From: Butyricicoccus porcorum
Lineage (GTDB): Bacteria; Bacillota; Clostridia; Oscillospirales; Butyricicoccaceae
Direction of reading: 5' to 3'
Length of the DNA stretch: 64,000 nucleotides
Assembly: GCF_002157465.1 (NCBI RefSeq)
Contig: NZ_NHOC01000005.1
Span: 257,134-321,133, forward strand
Shown: positions 54,783-62,368 of the stretch, piece by piece
Layout: every line of letters starts with the position of its first letter
Position numbering within the stretch: position 1 is the stretch's first letter
Program-made: the position numbers and the translations under genes
The notes under the pieces: model-generated
Database searches by the model: none
The model's input: only the letters and a program-made list of their open reading frames with translations
Told to the model about the DNA's origin: nothing

Positions 54783-54943
54783 GGCGTATCTGAAAAAGTT
54801 AAAAATTTTGACTTTTTCTACAAATACGGACTGCTTCTCCGTTAAAAACACTTGAAATCCGAAAGAATTTCAGCGTGCTTTTGACTTGAACCAATCTCGC
54901 CTTTGCGAAATATTCGTTATTTTCTTGGTTTTCAGATAGCGCC
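54783..54943 (+). mobile_element. 161-bp MITE-like element, copy 1
   Basis: Imperfect terminal inverted repeats, GGCGTATCTGAAAA at the left and TTTTCAGATAGCGCC at the right, bound 161 bp with no coding frame. TAG flanks both ends, a possible target duplication. A second copy of the same length lies inverted at 63426-63586. Shared internal blocks include ACACTTGAAATCCG and TTTGCGAAATATTCGT. Confidence 0.8.
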
Positions 54944-55096
54944 TAGTTTTTCTTATACCCTAATTATAGATTTTTCCCTAAAATTTATAAACAGATATAA
55001 TATACAAAACTTTCCTTAAAAATTTTTTATCCGTTTTTTAAAAAAGTGTCCCAAATCGCCCCGCTCGTTCGTTACTATATATAGATTACTTTGCGC

Positions 55097-55136
55097 AAAA
55101 AAAGCGTGCACCCATCCCATCAGACAGATGCACGCT
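55097..55136 (-). terminator. Terminator of nifS
   Basis: AGCGTGCA (55103-55110) pairs with TGCACGCT (55129-55136); A-run on the left gives seven U in the leftward RNA. Confidence 0.9.
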
Positions 55137-55149
55137 CGAAAGCCATAGT

Positions 55150-56277
55150 TTATTCCCGTCTCAGCCGTTTTGTGCCCTCTTCCAGTGCGTTCAGCAGCGC
55201 TTCGACATCCTCCGGTGTATTGGACGGCGCAAAGCTGATGCGCAGCGCGCTGTCGATACGCGCGTGATCCAGCTTCATCGCGGCGAGCACATGGCTTGCC
55301 TTGCCCTTAGCACATGCCGAACCGGACGAAACATAGACATCATGCATCTCGAGTACGCGCAGCAGCACCTCGCTCTTACAGCCCGGGAACGAGAGATTGA
55401 CCACATGCGGGATATCGCTTTTTCCGTTATATACCGCCCACGGAAACCGCGCCGCAATCCCTGCTTTGAGCTGTGCACAAAGTGCTGCAACCTTTGCATC
55501 ATTTTCATCCATCTGCGCCAGACGCAGGCGGCAGGCCTCTCCGAATGCTGCGATATTGGGCAGCGCTTCTGTTCCCGGACGCATGCCGCGTTCCTGTCCG
55601 CCGCCGAGCATCAGCGGCTGAATGCGCACGCCCTTTTTAATATACAGTGCGCCGATCCCCTTGGGCGCGCCGATTTTATGCCCGCTGACGCTGATGAAAT
55701 CCGCATTCCACAGCTTCGGCTTGATCGGCACGCGCGCCAGTCCCTGCACCGCATCGATGTGAAACAGCGCATTTGGCGCTTTTTTCTTCAGGATTTTGCC
55801 GAATTCCTTCACCGGCAGCAATGTGCCGACCTCATTGTTCGCCAGCATGCAGGTCAGCAGCACGGTATCCGGCCGAATGGCGGCGCGCAGGTCATCGACA
55901 GAAATATGCCCATCGGCATCCGGCTGGAGGTATGTCACCTCGAAGCCCTCCTGCTCCAGACGTCTGACGGTGTTCAACGTCGCAGAATGCTCAATAGCAG
56001 TCGTAATGATATGCTTTCCCCGCCCCTTCCGGCGGCAGGCACCGAAGATTGCAGTATTGGTTGCCTCCGTGCCGCAGGAGGTAAACGTAATCTCTGACGG
56101 GTCAGCGTTCAGAATTGCGGCGACCTGTTTGCGCGCATGTTCCAAAATGCCGGATGCTTCAATGCCCATTTTATGTACGCTTGACGGATTGCCGAACTGC
56201 TCAGTCATCACCTTGCAGGCAATTTCCGCAGCCTCCGGCAGCACGGCGGTCGTCGCCGCATGATCCAGATAATGCAT
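55150..56277 (-). CDS. nifS: Cysteine desulfurase (NifS/IscS family)
   Basis: This PLP enzyme removes sulfur from cysteine and passes it to acceptors such as ThiI or Fe-S scaffolds. The 375-residue protein has YLDHAATTAV at the N-terminus, GTEATNTAIFGACR, EHSATLNTVRRLE, HIDAVQGLARVP, the PLP lysine in SVSGHKIGAPKGIGALY, and the persulfide cysteine in SSGSACAKGKASH. The start at 56277 has AAAGGAG 9 bp upstream. Context with thiI points to tRNA thiolation. Confidence 0.95.
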   Translation of the reverse strand: MHYLDHAATTAVLPEAAEIACKVMTEQFGNPSSVHKMGIEASGILEHARKQVAAILNADPSEITFTSCGTEATNTAIFGACRRKGRGKHIITTAIEHSATLNTVRRLEQEGFEVTYLQPDADGHISVDDLRAAIRPDTVLLTCMLANNEVGTLLPVKEFGKILKKKAPNALFHIDAVQGLARVPIKPKLWNADFISVSGHKIGAPKGIGALYIKKGVRIQPLMLGGGQERGMRPGTEALPNIAAFGEACRLRLAQMDENDAKVAALCAQLKAGIAARFPWAVYNGKSDIPHVVNLSFPGCKSEVLLRVLEMHDVYVSSGSACAKGKASHVLAAMKLDHARIDSALRISFAPSNTPEDVEALLNALEEGTKRLRRE

Positions 56278-56295
56278 GTATTTGAACTCCTTTGA

Positions 56296-56324
56296 TTGAC
56301 GGTTTCTGTCGGTTCTGATATGAT
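56296..56324 (+). promoter_or_regulatory. Toxin mRNA promoter, unit 1
   Basis: TTGACG (56296-56301), 17 bp, TATGAT (56319-56324). Confidence 0.75.
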
Positions 56325-56422
56325 AGCCATGAGACATACCTTAACGGTGGCGGCTGTCCCCACAGAATTCCTCTGGGGACATTCTCTGCCCCCAAATCTT
56401 TTGCAGATCGGGGGTGGATGAT

Positions 56423-56509
56423 ATGAGACATGTTACATATTCTGAATTATTTCAGCTTTGCACACTCATTGTATCTATCATCAATCTGGTCATTCTAATC
56501 ACCAGATAA
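56423..56509 (+). CDS. Small hydrophobic toxin-like peptide, unit 1 (type I TA)
   Basis: A 28-residue peptide (MRHVTYSELFQLC... ending LVILITR) consisting of a short polar start, one membrane helix and a basic end. This is the pattern of the holin-like type I toxins of Firmicutes. It has a GGGGGTGG ribosome binding site and its own promoter. A hairpin (TCCCC...GGGGA, about 56357-56379) lies in the leader and could limit translation. An antisense RNA overlaps its 3' end. By analogy with TxpA/RatA, the peptide would act at the membrane. Confidence 0.7.
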   Translation: MRHVTYSELFQLCTLIVSIINLVILITR

Positions 56510-56606
56510 AAGAGAAGCAACCGCCTGACTTCTCACATAAGGCGATTGCTTCTTAGCGAAAACCATATGGGAGGACAGCCGCTATCGGTATGTCTCCCTT
56601 TTTGTT
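56505..56606 (-). ncRNA. Candidate antisense antitoxin RNA, unit 1
   Basis: A leftward sigma-A promoter, TTGACA (56636-56641), 17 bp, TATTCT (56613-56618), predicts a start near 56606. The RNA would run through the shared terminator stem (56513-56526 with 56540-56553) and overlap the 3' end of the toxin mRNA, as RatA does with TxpA. Confidence 0.65.
56513..56556. terminator. Shared bidirectional terminator, toxin unit 1
   Basis: AGAAGCAACCGCCT pairs with AGGCGATTGCTTCT (one mismatch). It ends both the toxin mRNA and the antisense RNA. Confidence 0.8.
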
Positions 56607-56677
56607 GTATTCAGAATAGCACGAAAGCATATCGCTGTCAAGTATGCGCTGGTTCTGCTATGATCCTGCGCGTTGAA

Positions 56678-56706
56678 TTGACGGTTTCTGTATGTTCTGG
56701 TATGAT
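56678..56706 (+). promoter_or_regulatory. Toxin mRNA promoter, unit 2
   Basis: TTGACG (56678-56683), 17 bp, TATGAT (56701-56706), nearly identical to unit 1. Confidence 0.75.
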
Positions 56707-56810
56707 AGCCATGAGACATACCATAACGGTGGCGGCTGTCCCCCTGACTCAAGTTCGGGAGGACACTTCTTGATGTCACTCCCTATTTTTTAATGAAGGG
56801 GGTGATATTG

Positions 56811-56906
56811 GTGAATTATGTTACTTATACCGATCTCTTTGCAATCGGTACATTTATTCTTTCACTGATTAGTCTGATACTTCAGATTCTAAAAGACAAG
56901 AAGTAA
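56811..56906 (+). CDS. Small hydrophobic toxin-like peptide, unit 2 (type I TA)
   Basis: A 31-residue peptide from a GTG start (VNYVTYTDLFAIG... ending ILKDKK), with one membrane helix and a lysine-rich end. It shares the VTY(S/T)(E/D)LF start with unit 1 but differs in the helix. AGGGGGTGA provides the ribosome binding site; a TTG one codon upstream is an alternative start. The stop and last codons lie inside the terminator stem. It is paired with its own antisense promoter. Confidence 0.7.
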   Translation: MNYVTYTDLFAIGTFILSLISLILQILKDKK

Positions 56907-56995
56907 CCGCCTCACTCCTACATAAGGCGGTTACTTCTTTGGTAATCTAAAACTTACGCAGGGGACAGCCGCTATCGGTATGTCTCCTTTTTGTT
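56892..56995 (-). ncRNA. Candidate antisense antitoxin RNA, unit 2
   Basis: TTGACA (57025-57030), 17 bp, TATTCT (57002-57007) on the reverse strand. The predicted start is near 56995, and the RNA runs leftward over the terminator and the 3' end of the second toxin mRNA. Confidence 0.65.
56898..56941. terminator. Shared bidirectional terminator, toxin unit 2
   Basis: AAGAAGTAACCGCCT and AGGCGGTTACTTCTT form a perfect 15-bp stem (56898-56912 with 56925-56939). Confidence 0.85.
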
Positions 56996-57083
56996 GTATT
57001 CAGAATAGCACGAAAGCATATCGCTGTCAAGTGCGCGCGGGTTAGACCTTCCGGCACCACCTTGACACAATGCAAACAAAAAA

Positions 57084-57112
57084 CGCATCCATCCGGATGC
57101 GTTTTCTTTTCA
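57084..57112 (-). terminator. Terminator of rpsT
   Basis: AAAACGCATCC pairs with GGATGCGTTTT; A-rich flank gives the U-run of the leftward RNA. Confidence 0.9.
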
Positions 57113-57128
57113 CAACTGAAGTAAGAAC

Positions 57129-57392
57129 TTACTTGGACGCGTTCAGCTTGAGGGTCAGTGCGCTCTTCTTGTTCGCAGCCTTGTTCTTATGAATCAGATG
57201 ACCAGCGGCAGCTTTGTCAAGAGCCTTGACCGCAGTCTTATATGCAGACTCTGCGGCAGCCTTATCTTCACCAGCAACAGCAGTGTCAAACTTCTTCAGA
57301 ATAGTTCTCAGCTGAGAACGTGCAGCCTGATTGCGTGCATCCTTGACCTTCGTGACCTTTACACGCTTCTTGGCAGACTTGATATTCGGCAT
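57129..57392 (-). CDS. rpsT: 30S ribosomal protein S20
   Basis: The 87-residue protein is alanine- and lysine-rich and has the S20 N-terminus MPNIKSAKKRVKV and the C-terminal HLIHKNKAANKKSAL. AGGAGGTG precedes the start. It is divergent from gpr, the same rpsT-gpr arrangement as in B. subtilis. Confidence 0.97.
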   Translation of the reverse strand: MPNIKSAKKRVKVTKVKDARNQAARSQLRTILKKFDTAVAGEDKAAAESAYKTAVKALDKAAAGHLIHKNKAANKKSALTLKLNASK

Positions 57393-57434
57393 TTGTGTCC
57401 ACCTCCTTACTCCATCTATTAGTCAGTGACTATG

Positions 57435-57463
57435 ATTTTATCATGCCCCGCAATAAAAATCAA
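57435..57463 (-). promoter_or_regulatory. Promoter of rpsT
   Basis: Reverse strand TTGATT (57458-57463), 17 bp, TAAAAT (57435-57440). Confidence 0.7.
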
Positions 57464-57497
57464 GCATATTTTCCGTTTTTCGTCTGATTTTTTCTGC

Positions 57498-57527
57498 ACA
57501 TAGAATCTGCTCCCACGGAACATACTG
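57498..57527 (+). promoter_or_regulatory. Possible forespore sigma-G promoter of gpr
   Basis: ACATA (57498-57502), 18 bp, CATACTG (57521-57527) resembles the sigma-F/sigma-G class that drives gpr in Bacillus. No sigma-A promoter is visible. Confidence 0.4.
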
Positions 57528-57547
57528 GATAAAAGAGGAGGGAAACC

Positions 57548-58420
57548 ATGGCAATCCGAACAGATTTAGCAATAGAAGTGCTGGAAAACAGTGGTCAGAC
57601 GACGCAAAACGCCGTACAAACGGAGAAAAATCTGGAGGGCTTCCGTCTGACGCAGGTGGAAATCCATCGGGAGGATGAACGCATTGGCAAGCCGCCGGGC
57701 AGTTATTATACCCTGTCTGTTGACGCACTGCTGCGTCGAGAGGAAGATGCCTTTCCGCGCGCCTGCCGGGCAGTGGCACATTCACTGGGACAGCTCACGC
57801 GGCAGCTCGACCCCCGCGCACCGGTTCTGGTCATCGGCTTGGGCAACCGCGCCGTGACGCCGGACGCCATCGGTCCGCTGTGCTGTCAAAGCGTGCTTGC
57901 CACACGGCATCTGGTCGAGCGTTCCCCTGCACAGTTCCGTGCTTTCCGGCCGGTCGCCGTACTGGCGCCGGGCGTGCTCGGCACAACCGGTGTGGAGACA
58001 GGCGAAATTGTCATGGGTGTAATGGACCGCATCCGTCCCGGCCTGGTCATTGCGGTTGATGCGCTGGCAGCGCGGCGGCTGTCCCGCCTGATGTGTACCA
58101 TCCAGATGACGGATACCGGGATTGTTCCCGGTTCCGGTGTCGGCAATGCTCGTGCAGCTTTGACCAGACAGGAGCTCGGCGTACCGGTACTGGCGGTCGG
58201 TGTGCCGACCGTGGTGGACGGTGCGACACTTGCAGCTGATATTGCAGAGCAGTCAGGGGCGTCCTGTGAAGCGCTGGACGACCTGCACACGCCGGTACTG
58301 GTCACGACACGGGATGTCGACCAGCAGGTCGCCGATGCGGCGCGCGTCATCGGCTACGGCATCAATTTATTCCTGCATCCGACATTGGACATCACAGACA
58401 TCGACCTGTTCCTGTCCTGA
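57548..58420 (+). CDS. gpr: Spore protease GPR
   Basis: GPR is the germination protease that degrades small acid-soluble spore proteins after spore germination. The 290-residue protein is of the expected size. It begins with a short propeptide region (AIRTDLAIE, the autocleavage-type sequence) and contains VLVIGLGNRAVTPDAIGP, LAPGVLGTTGVETGEIV and VPTVVDGATLAAD. An AGAGGAGG ribosome binding site precedes the start. The gene is followed 70 bp later by spoIIP, a conserved pair. Confidence 0.96.
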   Translation: MAIRTDLAIEVLENSGQTTQNAVQTEKNLEGFRLTQVEIHREDERIGKPPGSYYTLSVDALLRREEDAFPRACRAVAHSLGQLTRQLDPRAPVLVIGLGNRAVTPDAIGPLCCQSVLATRHLVERSPAQFRAFRPVAVLAPGVLGTTGVETGEIVMGVMDRIRPGLVIAVDALAARRLSRLMCTIQMTDTGIVPGSGVGNARAALTRQELGVPVLAVGVPTVVDGATLAADIAEQSGASCEALDDLHTPVLVTTRDVDQQVADAARVIGYGINLFLHPTLDITDIDLFLS

Positions 58421-58490
58421 GCGCGCATATCTGTCCGCACCGCCGAATAGGATGTCTTAAACACTTTTTCGGGAAAGCGGCGGAAGAATT

Positions 58491-59654
58491 ATGGCACAAA
58501 AACGGGCAAAAAAACGAAAAAGCAGGGGCATTCCGCTGTGGTGTATCCCCTGCCTGCTGATGGCAGGCGGACTGCTGGTAATTGACCGACTGGGCGGAAG
58601 TGACACACTCACGGCTGCTCTGTCCCAGCTGGCAGGCAATGCCGATTTTGTACAGGCGGCGCTGTCATCGGAAATCGGCGCGCTCGGCTGGGAATCGGTC
58701 TCAACGCATGACCCCGGCGAGGTCAGCATTTCCGAGGTTGTATCCGCACAGCAGCTGCCGGACAATCTGACTGATTCTGACATGAGCTGTGACACAGATG
58801 CACAGTCTGCCCTGGTGTATGAAAGCCGGTTCACGCCGCCTGCCAATGTCCAGAAGGCAGTAGATACGTCAGATGCACCCACAGAAACCGCAGACGGTGC
58901 ACCCATCAAGCAGCTGACCATCACGGGCAAAAGCGGCGGCTATCCCGGGCAGGATGGCGTATATGTCCAAAATGCTTCCGGGCTGTCTTATGACCTTGCC
59001 TCCATGCTCGCCGATCCGGTAAAAATCACGAAGAACAAATCCACAGAAGAACCGACCGTGATGATCCTGCACACCCACGCGAGTGAAGCATATGTCGACC
59101 AGAAAGGCGGACGTTCCGAAGACCCGGCACACAATGTCGTATATATCGGCGATGTGCTGACAGAGGTGCTCACAGCAAAGGGCATTGGTGTGGTGCACTG
59201 CCGTACCATCATTGATTCTCCGAGCTATAACCAATCCTATAACCGGGCGATGGATATTATTGAAAAACAGTTGGAAAAAACGCCGTCAATCAAAGTAATC
59301 ATCGACCTGCATCGCGATTCTATGATTACCTCTTCAGGGACGGAGTACAAAGTTGTTTCAGAAATTGACGGTGAAACCTGTGCTCAGCTGATGTTTGTCA
59401 TGGGCACAAATGCGGGCGGCCTGAGCCATCCAAACTGGAAACAGAATTTGAATTTTGCGGTCAACCTGCAAAAGAGCATTCTTTCGGAATATCCGACCCT
59501 GATGCGCCCGATCAATCTGCGCAAGCAGCGCTTCAACGAACAGGCAACCACCGGCAGTATGATTCTGGAATGCGGCACGAGCGCCAATACGATACAGGAA
59601 GCGGAAGCGGCGATCCGGGCCTTTGGCAAAAAGCTGGCAGAGGAGCTGGCATAA
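58491..59654 (+). CDS. spoIIP: Stage II sporulation protein P
   Basis: SpoIIP is an amidase/endopeptidase that with SpoIID and SpoIIM thins the septal wall during engulfment. The 387-residue protein has a basic cytoplasmic N-terminus (RAKKRKSRG), one membrane segment (about residues 15-30) and a low-complexity linker. The zinc amidase domain has ILHTHASEAYVD, VIIDLHRDS with the catalytic pair, and a C-terminal ECGTSANTIQEA. All expected metal ligands are present. Confidence 0.95.
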   Translation: MAQKRAKKRKSRGIPLWCIPCLLMAGGLLVIDRLGGSDTLTAALSQLAGNADFVQAALSSEIGALGWESVSTHDPGEVSISEVVSAQQLPDNLTDSDMSCDTDAQSALVYESRFTPPANVQKAVDTSDAPTETADGAPIKQLTITGKSGGYPGQDGVYVQNASGLSYDLASMLADPVKITKNKSTEEPTVMILHTHASEAYVDQKGGRSEDPAHNVVYIGDVLTEVLTAKGIGVVHCRTIIDSPSYNQSYNRAMDIIEKQLEKTPSIKVIIDLHRDSMITSSGTEYKVVSEIDGETCAQLMFVMGTNAGGLSHPNWKQNLNFAVNLQKSILSEYPTLMRPINLRKQRFNEQATTGSMILECGTSANTIQEAEAAIRAFGKKLAEELA

Positions 59655-59909
59655 GGGCTTTGCCGCCCGAAGCAGGTTATATTGCGAACAACACGCAGTA
59701 TACCGGCGCAAAGGAGGGCCCTTGGGCGGGTCCTCCCTTGCATCTCTCCCGCCCTGTCAGATGGAGGGGGGGCGTCCAAAATCCCTTTGACACCAAACAG
59801 TTTGGACGCCCGTTTCCCTCTGTGGACTGAGATTGCGGGCCGCAGCGGTCAGTCCGGGCAGCTGGATGGACAGGGCGCAGCAGCCGAGAAAAAAAGAGAT
59901 GGGAAGTGT
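59655..59909. other. Hairpin-rich spacer between spoIIP and the ger operon
   Basis: Two long inverted repeats occupy this 255-bp gap. The first pairs GCAAAGGAGG with CCTCCCTTGC (about 59708-59741). The second pairs GGGCGTCCAAA (about 59770-59780) with TTTGGACGCCC. Neither has a clean T-run. The expected forespore promoter of gerA was not identified with confidence. Confidence 0.6.
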
Positions 59910-61370
59910 ATGATGAATCTTTCTGATTTTTCCTTTACCACGGATTTAGACGAAAATGTTGCGCGCATGAAGCAGCTTTTTGCGCATGACAATACCTTTA
60001 TCTGCCGCGTCGTACAGGGACGCGGCTCACCTGCCCTGCGGGCAGCGCTGTTCTTTTTTGACGGCATGGTGAACAGTGAATCGATCAATGAGAGCATTCT
60101 CCGACCGATCAGCCTGTGGGATGGCACGCCGCTGCCGATGGATGCCGTTATACACGAAGTGCTTCACATTGATGACTGCCCGTTTGATCCCGGCATGGAC
60201 AAGCTGTTTGCGGCATTCCTCTATGGGGATACCATTCTTTTGGTCGATGGCGACAGCCGCCCGGCAGTGGTCAACACCAAGGGCTTCGCCAAGCGCGGAC
60301 CGGAAGAACCGGACAATGAAAAAGTGCTGCGCGGACCGCGTGAGGGCTTTACCGAGGTATTTATGGGCAATCTGGCACTCATCCGACGCCGTTTGCGCAC
60401 GCCGCAGCTGTGCTTTGAATTTATGCAGGTCGGTTCGGTATCCCATACGACTGTCTGTGTATGCTATCTGGATGGAATTGCCGACCAGACGATTCTGAAG
60501 GTCGTCAAACAGCGGGTACAGGACATTGATCTGGATGCTGTGCTCGATGCGAATTATCTCAATGAAATGATCCGTGACAACCGCACCTCTCCATTCCCCA
60601 CGGCAGGCTTTACGGAACGGCCGGACATCGTCGCGGCAAAGCTGTTGGAAGGCCGCATTGCGCTCGTCGTGGACGGCACGCCGGTTGTCCTCACGATCCC
60701 GCATATTTTACAGGAAACCTTCCAGGCGAATGACGACTACTATATTTCCTATTTGTACACCAATCTGACGCGTTGGCTGCGCATGCTGGGTTTTGTTCTC
60801 ACGTTGACACTGCCTGCGGTATATGTCTCCCTGCTGACCTGGCATCAGGAGATGATCCCGACCCGCCTGCTGTTTTCCATTGCCGCCTCGCGGCAGGGCG
60901 TACCGTTTACAACCTTTACCGAAGCAGTTGGAACGCTGATTGTATTTGAAATTTTGAAAGAAGCCGGAACGCGCACACCGGATACCATCGGGCAGGCGCT
61001 GTCCATTGTCGGCGGTCTCGTGCTCGGACAGGCCGCCGTTGAAGCGCGTTTTGTGTCCGCGCCGATGGTGATTGTAATTGCATTTTCCGGTGTGACCGCA
61101 CTCATCGTGCCCAAGCTGCGCACGGCAACGCTGATTTACCGGTTTTTCCTGCTGGTCTGTGCGGCTGTGCTCGGACTATATGGTGTCCTGCTCGGGTTGG
61201 GAATCATCCTTGCGCATGTGTGCCGTCTGACCTCATTCGGCGTGCCGTATTTGACAAATCTCTTGTCTGCGGAAACGCGCAGCCATGACGATGTACTGCT
61301 GCGTTTTCCGTGGTTCGCCATGAAGCCCGACCGCCGCTTTCTGGCGGGCTGGAACAGGGTGAACCGATGA
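59910..61370 (+). CDS. gerA: Spore germination protein GerA-type (A subunit)
   Basis: The A subunit of a germinant receptor in the inner spore membrane. The 486-residue protein has a soluble N-terminal half (HDNTFICRVVQGRG, NSESINESILRPI), the conserved ERPDIVAAKLLEGRIALVVDG and SPFPTAGFTERPD. About five membrane segments follow in the C-terminal half (LYTNLTRWLRMLGF, then PSLLT-like VSLLTWHQEMIPTRLL). It is the first gene of a three-gene receptor operon. The start could also be the ATG at 59913. The germinant is unknown. Confidence 0.93.
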   Translation: MMNLSDFSFTTDLDENVARMKQLFAHDNTFICRVVQGRGSPALRAALFFFDGMVNSESINESILRPISLWDGTPLPMDAVIHEVLHIDDCPFDPGMDKLFAAFLYGDTILLVDGDSRPAVVNTKGFAKRGPEEPDNEKVLRGPREGFTEVFMGNLALIRRRLRTPQLCFEFMQVGSVSHTTVCVCYLDGIADQTILKVVKQRVQDIDLDAVLDANYLNEMIRDNRTSPFPTAGFTERPDIVAAKLLEGRIALVVDGTPVVLTIPHILQETFQANDDYYISYLYTNLTRWLRMLGFVLTLTLPAVYVSLLTWHQEMIPTRLLFSIAASRQGVPFTTFTEAVGTLIVFEILKEAGTRTPDTIGQALSIVGGLVLGQAAVEARFVSAPMVIVIAFSGVTALIVPKLRTATLIYRFFLLVCAAVLGLYGVLLGLGIILAHVCRLTSFGVPYLTNLLSAETRSHDDVLLRFPWFAMKPDRRFLAGWNRVNR

Positions 61371-62368
61371 AGCGCGCAGGAATTGCCATTTTACTGTGCC
61401 TGTCGCTGTGTGGATGCAGCTGGCGCGATGCAGGCGATCTGTCCCCGGTCACGGCGGGAGCCATCACACGGGATAATGGTGCATATCTGCTGACGGCGGA
61501 ACTGGCCGTTCCCAATCCGGACAGTGCCGTTCCGCAGTCCATCACTGTAACCGGGGCGGCAGACAGCATTGCGCAGGCGATTGACAACGCGGGCGCAGGG
61601 CGCGATGCCCAGCTGTACTGGAGTCATGCGCGCGTTCTCCTGCTCGGCACAGATATTCTGCGGAGCGGCATGCGCGAGACAATTCGCGCGCTGACTGTAT
61701 CCAGCGAGGTGCGCCCATCCGTGCGGCTGTGCGCGGTAAAAAATGCGCAGGCAGATACCGTGCTCACCACCTGCGCCTCCGTGAGCGGCGATCCGCCGGG
61801 CTTTGCGCTGGGCGACAGCATTGAGCTTGCAGTGAAGCAGTCACAAGCGCCGGACATGCCGCTGTACCGCGTGCTCGACCGCGTGGAATCCGATGGCATT
61901 GACCCGGTGCTGCCTGCGGTGTCCATCGAGGGCGAACAGGCTGTGCTGGACGGCGCAGCACTGTTTTCCGGCGATGTGCTGTGCGGCTGGCTGGACAAGG
62001 CACAGACCGGTGTGCTCTGTCTGCTGATGCAGACGGGTGACCGGGCAGCGGTCTACGATACCAGCACACGCTATCCACTGACCGGTATCGATCCTGTGGT
62101 GCGTGCGGACGCATCGGCGTTTACCGTAACGATCACAGCGTCGCTCTCGTGTGAGGACAGAACACAGGCGGAACAGGCAGCCGAAGCGCTGCGGGTTCAG
62201 TGCGTCCAGGTCATCCGGACTTTGCAGGAGACCGGCTGTGATGCACTCGGCTTCGGACGCACCTGGGCAGAGCAGCACAGCTCCTCCGAAATCGACTGGC
62301 GCACCGCACCGGTTACCGTGCGCGTGACGCTGCGCGGCACGCAGAGCGCGGAAGGAGGGAGCCGATGA
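61367..62368 (+). CDS. gerC: Spore germination lipoprotein Ger(x)C
   Basis: The C subunit of the germinant receptor. The 333-residue protein starts with a lipoprotein signal peptide (ILLCLSLCGC, lipobox cysteine at about residue 17). The DIGDL-type N-terminal segment is replaced by SWRDAGDLSPVTAGAI. The three-domain fold is recognisable by LYRVLDRVESDGIDPVLPAVSI and the C-terminal HSSSEIDWRTAPVTVRV. It is shorter than the typical 370-400 residues. It overlaps gerA by ATGA. Confidence 0.9.
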   Translation: MKRAGIAILLCLSLCGCSWRDAGDLSPVTAGAITRDNGAYLLTAELAVPNPDSAVPQSITVTGAADSIAQAIDNAGAGRDAQLYWSHARVLLLGTDILRSGMRETIRALTVSSEVRPSVRLCAVKNAQADTVLTTCASVSGDPPGFALGDSIELAVKQSQAPDMPLYRVLDRVESDGIDPVLPAVSIEGEQAVLDGAALFSGDVLCGWLDKAQTGVLCLLMQTGDRAAVYDTSTRYPLTGIDPVVRADASAFTVTITASLSCEDRTQAEQAAEALRVQCVQVIRTLQETGCDALGFGRTWAEQHSSSEIDWRTAPVTVRVTLRGTQSAEGGSR

